64,000 nucleotides of DNA, taken from NCBI RefSeq assembly GCF_000192435.1, contig NZ_AEUD01000009.1, positions 107,601-171,600 on the forward strand, in the 5' to 3' direction. The position numbers and the translations under genes were made by a program. This DNA comes from Gordonia neofelifaecis NRRL B-59395. GTDB lineage: Bacteria > Actinomycetota > Actinomycetes > Mycobacteriales > Mycobacteriaceae. Shown in pieces: positions 61,846 through 64,000 of this stretch (the first letter of the stretch is position 1; each line of letters begins with the position of its first letter). Below the pieces are notes generated by a model. That model did no database searches, was not told where the DNA came from, and saw nothing but the letters and a program-made list of their open reading frames with translations.

Positions 61846-62046
61846 ATGGCAATGGAAGACAAGATCAGCAATGAGGTCGAGGATCTCAAGGGCAAGGCCA
61901 AGGAGACCGGCGGTTCGCTGACCGGGGACGACGACCTCAAGAACGAGGGCAAGGCCGATCAGGCCTCAGCCGCGGTCAAGAAGGGCATCGAAGAAGTGAA
62001 GGATGCCGTGACCACCGTGAAGGACAAGCTGACCGGAGATCGCTGA
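61846..62046 (+). CDS. CsbD-family stress protein
   Basis: A 66-residue hydrophilic, Lys/Asp/Glu-rich protein (MEDKISNEVEDLKGKAKETG, then EGKADQASAAVKKGIEEVKD) of the CsbD/YjbJ family, usually induced by general stress. GGGAGG lies upstream of the ATG. It is followed at once by a strong terminator, closing the operon. Confidence 0.9.
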   Translation: MAMEDKISNEVEDLKGKAKETGGSLTGDDDLKNEGKADQASAAVKKGIEEVKDAVTTVKDKLTGDR

Positions 62047-62056
62047 CCGCGTGACG

Positions 62057-62086
62057 GCGCCCCGGAGCCGAACGGCTCCGGGGCGC
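62057..62086. terminator. Terminator of the Asp23 operon
   Basis: GCGCCCCGGAGCC and GGCTCCGGGGCGC make a perfect 13-bp stem with a GAAC loop, followed by TTCGTGCTT. Confidence 0.85.
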
Positions 62087-62260
62087 TTCGTGCTTCGGTG
62101 GGGTGCCAGACGGGACATTCGAATCCTGGTCGGTGTCAGCTGTTGCTCGAGATCGTCTCCGGCGCAGTGATATTCGAGGCCCGCCACCGAGACCGCGCAT
62201 ACCAGTTCATTCCGCCGGTCCAAACCAGGACTCGGTGCGCGGACAGATGACGGCTGTAGG

Positions 62261-63025
62261 TCACACGGTTCGTGCGAGACCATCGATGATCACGGACATA
62301 TCCGTTCCGTACAGGATAGGGCTGATCAAGAGGGGCCACTCGCGTGACCGGCCGCGTCGGAGAGGGTGCGTAAGTGTTGCTGGTGGTCCGTGCGCTGACG
62401 TGACTCGAATAGCGCTCACGTCGGTGATGGTGACCACCGTCTCCTGTGATCGGGAGGTGTCAAGCCACGCGATGCCTTTGCTCACTTCCGCTCGAATTCC
62501 GTCATCGGACACCGTGAGCCGGAGTGGCCCACCCCGCTGCCACGCCATATTGATCAGTCCGGCCAGGCAGAACATCGAGAACAGGCTTGCGGGGACCCAC
62601 TCCCGTGGACTGGCGGGGAGTTCGGCCGCCCCGTTGACCAGGGCGAGAGACCCGATGTAGACGCCCCACAGGACGCCGATTGTGCCACCGAGGCGTAGGC
62701 CCCGAAAGATCCAGGGCGGTGACTGGAGAACGCGCTGCCCCTGTAGCTCCTGCCATTGTGCCTCCCGGCCGGCAGCGGGGATCACTGTGTGCACTAACAT
62801 GCTCGCGGACACGATTCCCAATGCGAGTAGGACACCGAAGCCCGGTGAACGCATAGCGTCGGAACCAAGGCTCGCGCTCAGCACCATTGCCAGGACGACG
62901 CCCAGCACAGAAGCTGCCATAACGAACACTCGCAGGCTGGTAAGGCGCCTCTGGGCTGCCGCAATCTCCGCGTCTGAGGGTGTCGTGACGATCATCTGCC
63001 GTCTCGGTGTATCAGGGGTGTTCAC
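62261..63025 (-). CDS. Unknown membrane protein (254 aa)
   Basis: I do not recognise the family. A hydrophilic N-terminus of about 30 residues is followed by four probable helices, including VFVMAASVLGVVLAMVL and GFGVLLALGIVSASMLV. The C-terminal cytoplasmic part of about 90 residues (PLRLTVSDDGIRAEVSKGIA to SREWPLLISPILY) has the strand pattern of PH-like domains seen in small actinobacterial membrane proteins. The surrounding DNA is less GC-rich than the rest of the window. It is transcribed toward the Asp23 operon terminator. Confidence 0.75.
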   Translation of the reverse strand: MNTPDTPRRQMIVTTPSDAEIAAAQRRLTSLRVFVMAASVLGVVLAMVLSASLGSDAMRSPGFGVLLALGIVSASMLVHTVIPAAGREAQWQELQGQRVLQSPPWIFRGLRLGGTIGVLWGVYIGSLALVNGAAELPASPREWVPASLFSMFCLAGLINMAWQRGGPLRLTVSDDGIRAEVSKGIAWLDTSRSQETVVTITDVSAIRVTSAHGPPATLTHPLRRGRSREWPLLISPILYGTDMSVIIDGLARTV

Positions 63026-63397
63026 GCGCTACTTCCATGCGTTCTGAATCCCGACGGTGGTCAGCCGGCTGACTACCGCAGATGTGGCCATGAGCAACGG
63101 TTGCTGCGGATCCGACGACGATGCCTCCACCTTCTGACACTGCCGCTTCCGAGACAGGACTCGGTACAAGCGTTTCGGGCCGTGCGCGTCGATGTCGAGA
63201 TGCAGCGGAGATTAGCAGCGCTACCCCCGGAAGTCTGACAGAACATGCGTGCCTCGATGAGTCGTGTCAATTTTGATTCTCCATGTGGTCGGCCATCCAA
63301 GTCACTTTCGGCGAACATTTGGCGTAGATCGATCTCTTGCGGCGCCCATGCAGCGGCAACCCCTCTGCTCTGACGACCGAGCATCGCCTCACACAAG
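63026..63397. other. Gene-free stretch of lowered GC
   Basis: No frame in this 372-base stretch shows a ribosome site plus protein-like composition. Apparent frames are Arg/Cys-rich or antisense to the effector remnant. I see no repeat or RNA signature. Confidence 0.4.
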
Positions 63398-63850
63398 TCA
63401 GCATGTCGCACATATGCCAAGTGCCATAACGCCAATCGGAGAAAGACTCATAGACAACTGCACAAGCCGGTGCTTTGTCCACGCTATCTTGCTCATCTCC
63501 ACGAGCTGTTTCGACAGTACCGGAAGAAGAGTCGGGCCCTCGAGCCGATCCTGAACGGCTTCGGGCGTCAGGTGCCGCAGGTGTCCGAAATAGACAAAGT
63601 TGTCCGGCGCCTCAACCTCGAGGTTGGAGGCCCGTAGCCGGGGACGCACAACCCAGGCCGCACATAGGACGCTAGCTACTAAGAGGAGGATGCCAACGAC
63701 GTACCAGACTACGGCCCAGCCCCCAAGGTCATGGAGCACCCGCCCCTCGCCCGACAGCGTGATAACTCCCACGAGGAGCGCGGTCTCAATTGTCAGTGCA
63801 AATGGCGCCTTCGTATCGGAGATATTGTCAAGACCTGTGGATGAGGTTGT
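63398..63850 (-). pseudogene. Truncated Pycsar-type transmembrane effector (PycTM-like)
   Basis: Reading leftward, an open frame gives ISDTKAPFALTIETALLVGV, then a second helix WYVVGILLLVASVLCAAWVV, RPRLRASN, FVYFGHLRHLTPEAV, and IAWTKHRLVQLSMSLSPIGV to the end. The DTKA helix start, the YFGHLRH block and the KHRL helix match the PycTM effectors of Pycsar anti-phage systems. No start codon precedes the DTKA helix; the frame runs into foreign-looking sequence at about 63850. A GTG at 63772 would omit helix 1. The N-terminal helix is lost, so the gene is probably dead. No cyclase gene is in view. Confidence 0.6.
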
Positions 63851-63851
63851 T

Positions 63852-63983
63852 TCAGGCGGCCTCCTCTTGCGATGTTGATGGGGTGTCGGATTCGACGAGT
63901 TTGCCTTTCTCGAAGGTCTTGCCGGCTCGGACGAGGGCGACGACGTGGGGTGCGTTGAAGCGCCCTGGGTTCCGTTCCGAGTC
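63852..63983 (-). other. Open frame at window edge, possible mobile-element gene end
   Basis: Between an in-frame stop at 63984-63986 and the TGA at 63854-63852 lies a 43-codon frame with protein-like sequence RFNAPHVVALVRAGKTFEKG, ending TSQEEAA. It has no start codon. It looks like the C-terminus of a larger protein, perhaps a transposase, and it abuts the truncated effector gene. I cannot name the family, and the right side is outside the window. Confidence 0.3.
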
Positions 63984-64000
63984 TCAGCAAGGAGAATCGG

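Noticed and set aside
63264-63554. Plus-strand frame of 96 codons near the window end
   Set aside because: It is antisense to the effector remnant, has no ribosome site and unlikely composition.
1-64000. CRISPR arrays, tRNA or rRNA genes, riboswitches
   Set aside because: No regularly spaced direct repeats, no cloverleaf with CCA-adjacent T-loop, and no known riboswitch core were found by reading both strands; small structured RNAs could still have escaped.

Overview
The window is high-GC DNA with dense, often overlapping genes and no rRNA, tRNA or CRISPR array that I can recognise. It looks like a chromosome segment of a mycolic-acid-containing actinobacterium, probably Gordonia or a close relative. 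The grounds are an antigen-85-type mycolyltransferase, a DUF3068 (PorA-like) envelope protein, FadD6-like and Rv0785-like proteins, an IdeR-type iron box, and GTG starts placed six bases after a TANNNT box. The genus is an inference.

Region 1 (1-6,060) is a small acyl-CoA locus: an acyl-CoA dehydrogenase cut by the window edge, a divergent acyl-CoA ligase, a DHA2-type exporter, a cyclase-family hydrolase and a decayed MHS transporter. Region 2 (6,060-9,950) handles metals: a ferritin with an upstream iron box, and a csoR-copZ-small membrane peptide-copA copper operon. The small peptide is 55 residues and easily missed. Region 3 (9,950-21,420) holds a hypothetical protein, nadB, an ABC1 kinase, a DUF3068 protein, a palindromic repeat block, an Rv0785-like flavoprotein, a very-long-chain acyl-CoA synthetase and the mycolyltransferase.

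Region 4 (21,490-31,710) opens with a DyP peroxidase carrying a C-terminal encapsulin-loading peptide, followed by its encapsulin shell. A heterodimeric ABC exporter, rnhA, DUF1697 and DUF202 proteins, and a YhgE/Pip membrane protein with a degenerate ABC ATPase follow. Region 5 (31,860-44,000) is a ring-cleavage catabolic island: RidA, MarR, Rieske oxygenase, reductase, extradiol-type VOC enzyme, C-C hydrolase, cupin, two SDRs, a TPP enzyme, aldehyde dehydrogenase and an MFS importer. Each of its four transcription units has one copy of a shared motif close to TTYAGCACTMAACTA, so the island appears to be a self-contained regulon, probably of the local MarR protein.

Region 6 (44,169-55,233) is a CoA-ester pathway: CaiB-type CoA-transferase, thiolase, two acyl-CoA dehydrogenases, CitE-like lyase, SDR, MaoC hydratase, exporter and thioesterase. 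Two near-identical FCD/GntR regulators bracket it, and an AT-rich palindrome lies at the divergent promoter. The enzyme set resembles C5-dicarboxylate (itaconate/mesaconate/citramalyl-CoA) metabolism. Region 7 (55,235-58,000) has an SDR, a VOC protein, a Doc-type toxin-antitoxin pair and a frameshifted cupin gene. Region 8 (57,985-62,090) is an ECF sigma factor divergent from an Asp23/Gls24 envelope operon ending in a CsbD-like protein. Region 9 (62,260-64,000) has lower GC, with an unknown membrane protein and the truncated remnant of a Pycsar-type transmembrane effector next to possible mobile-element DNA.
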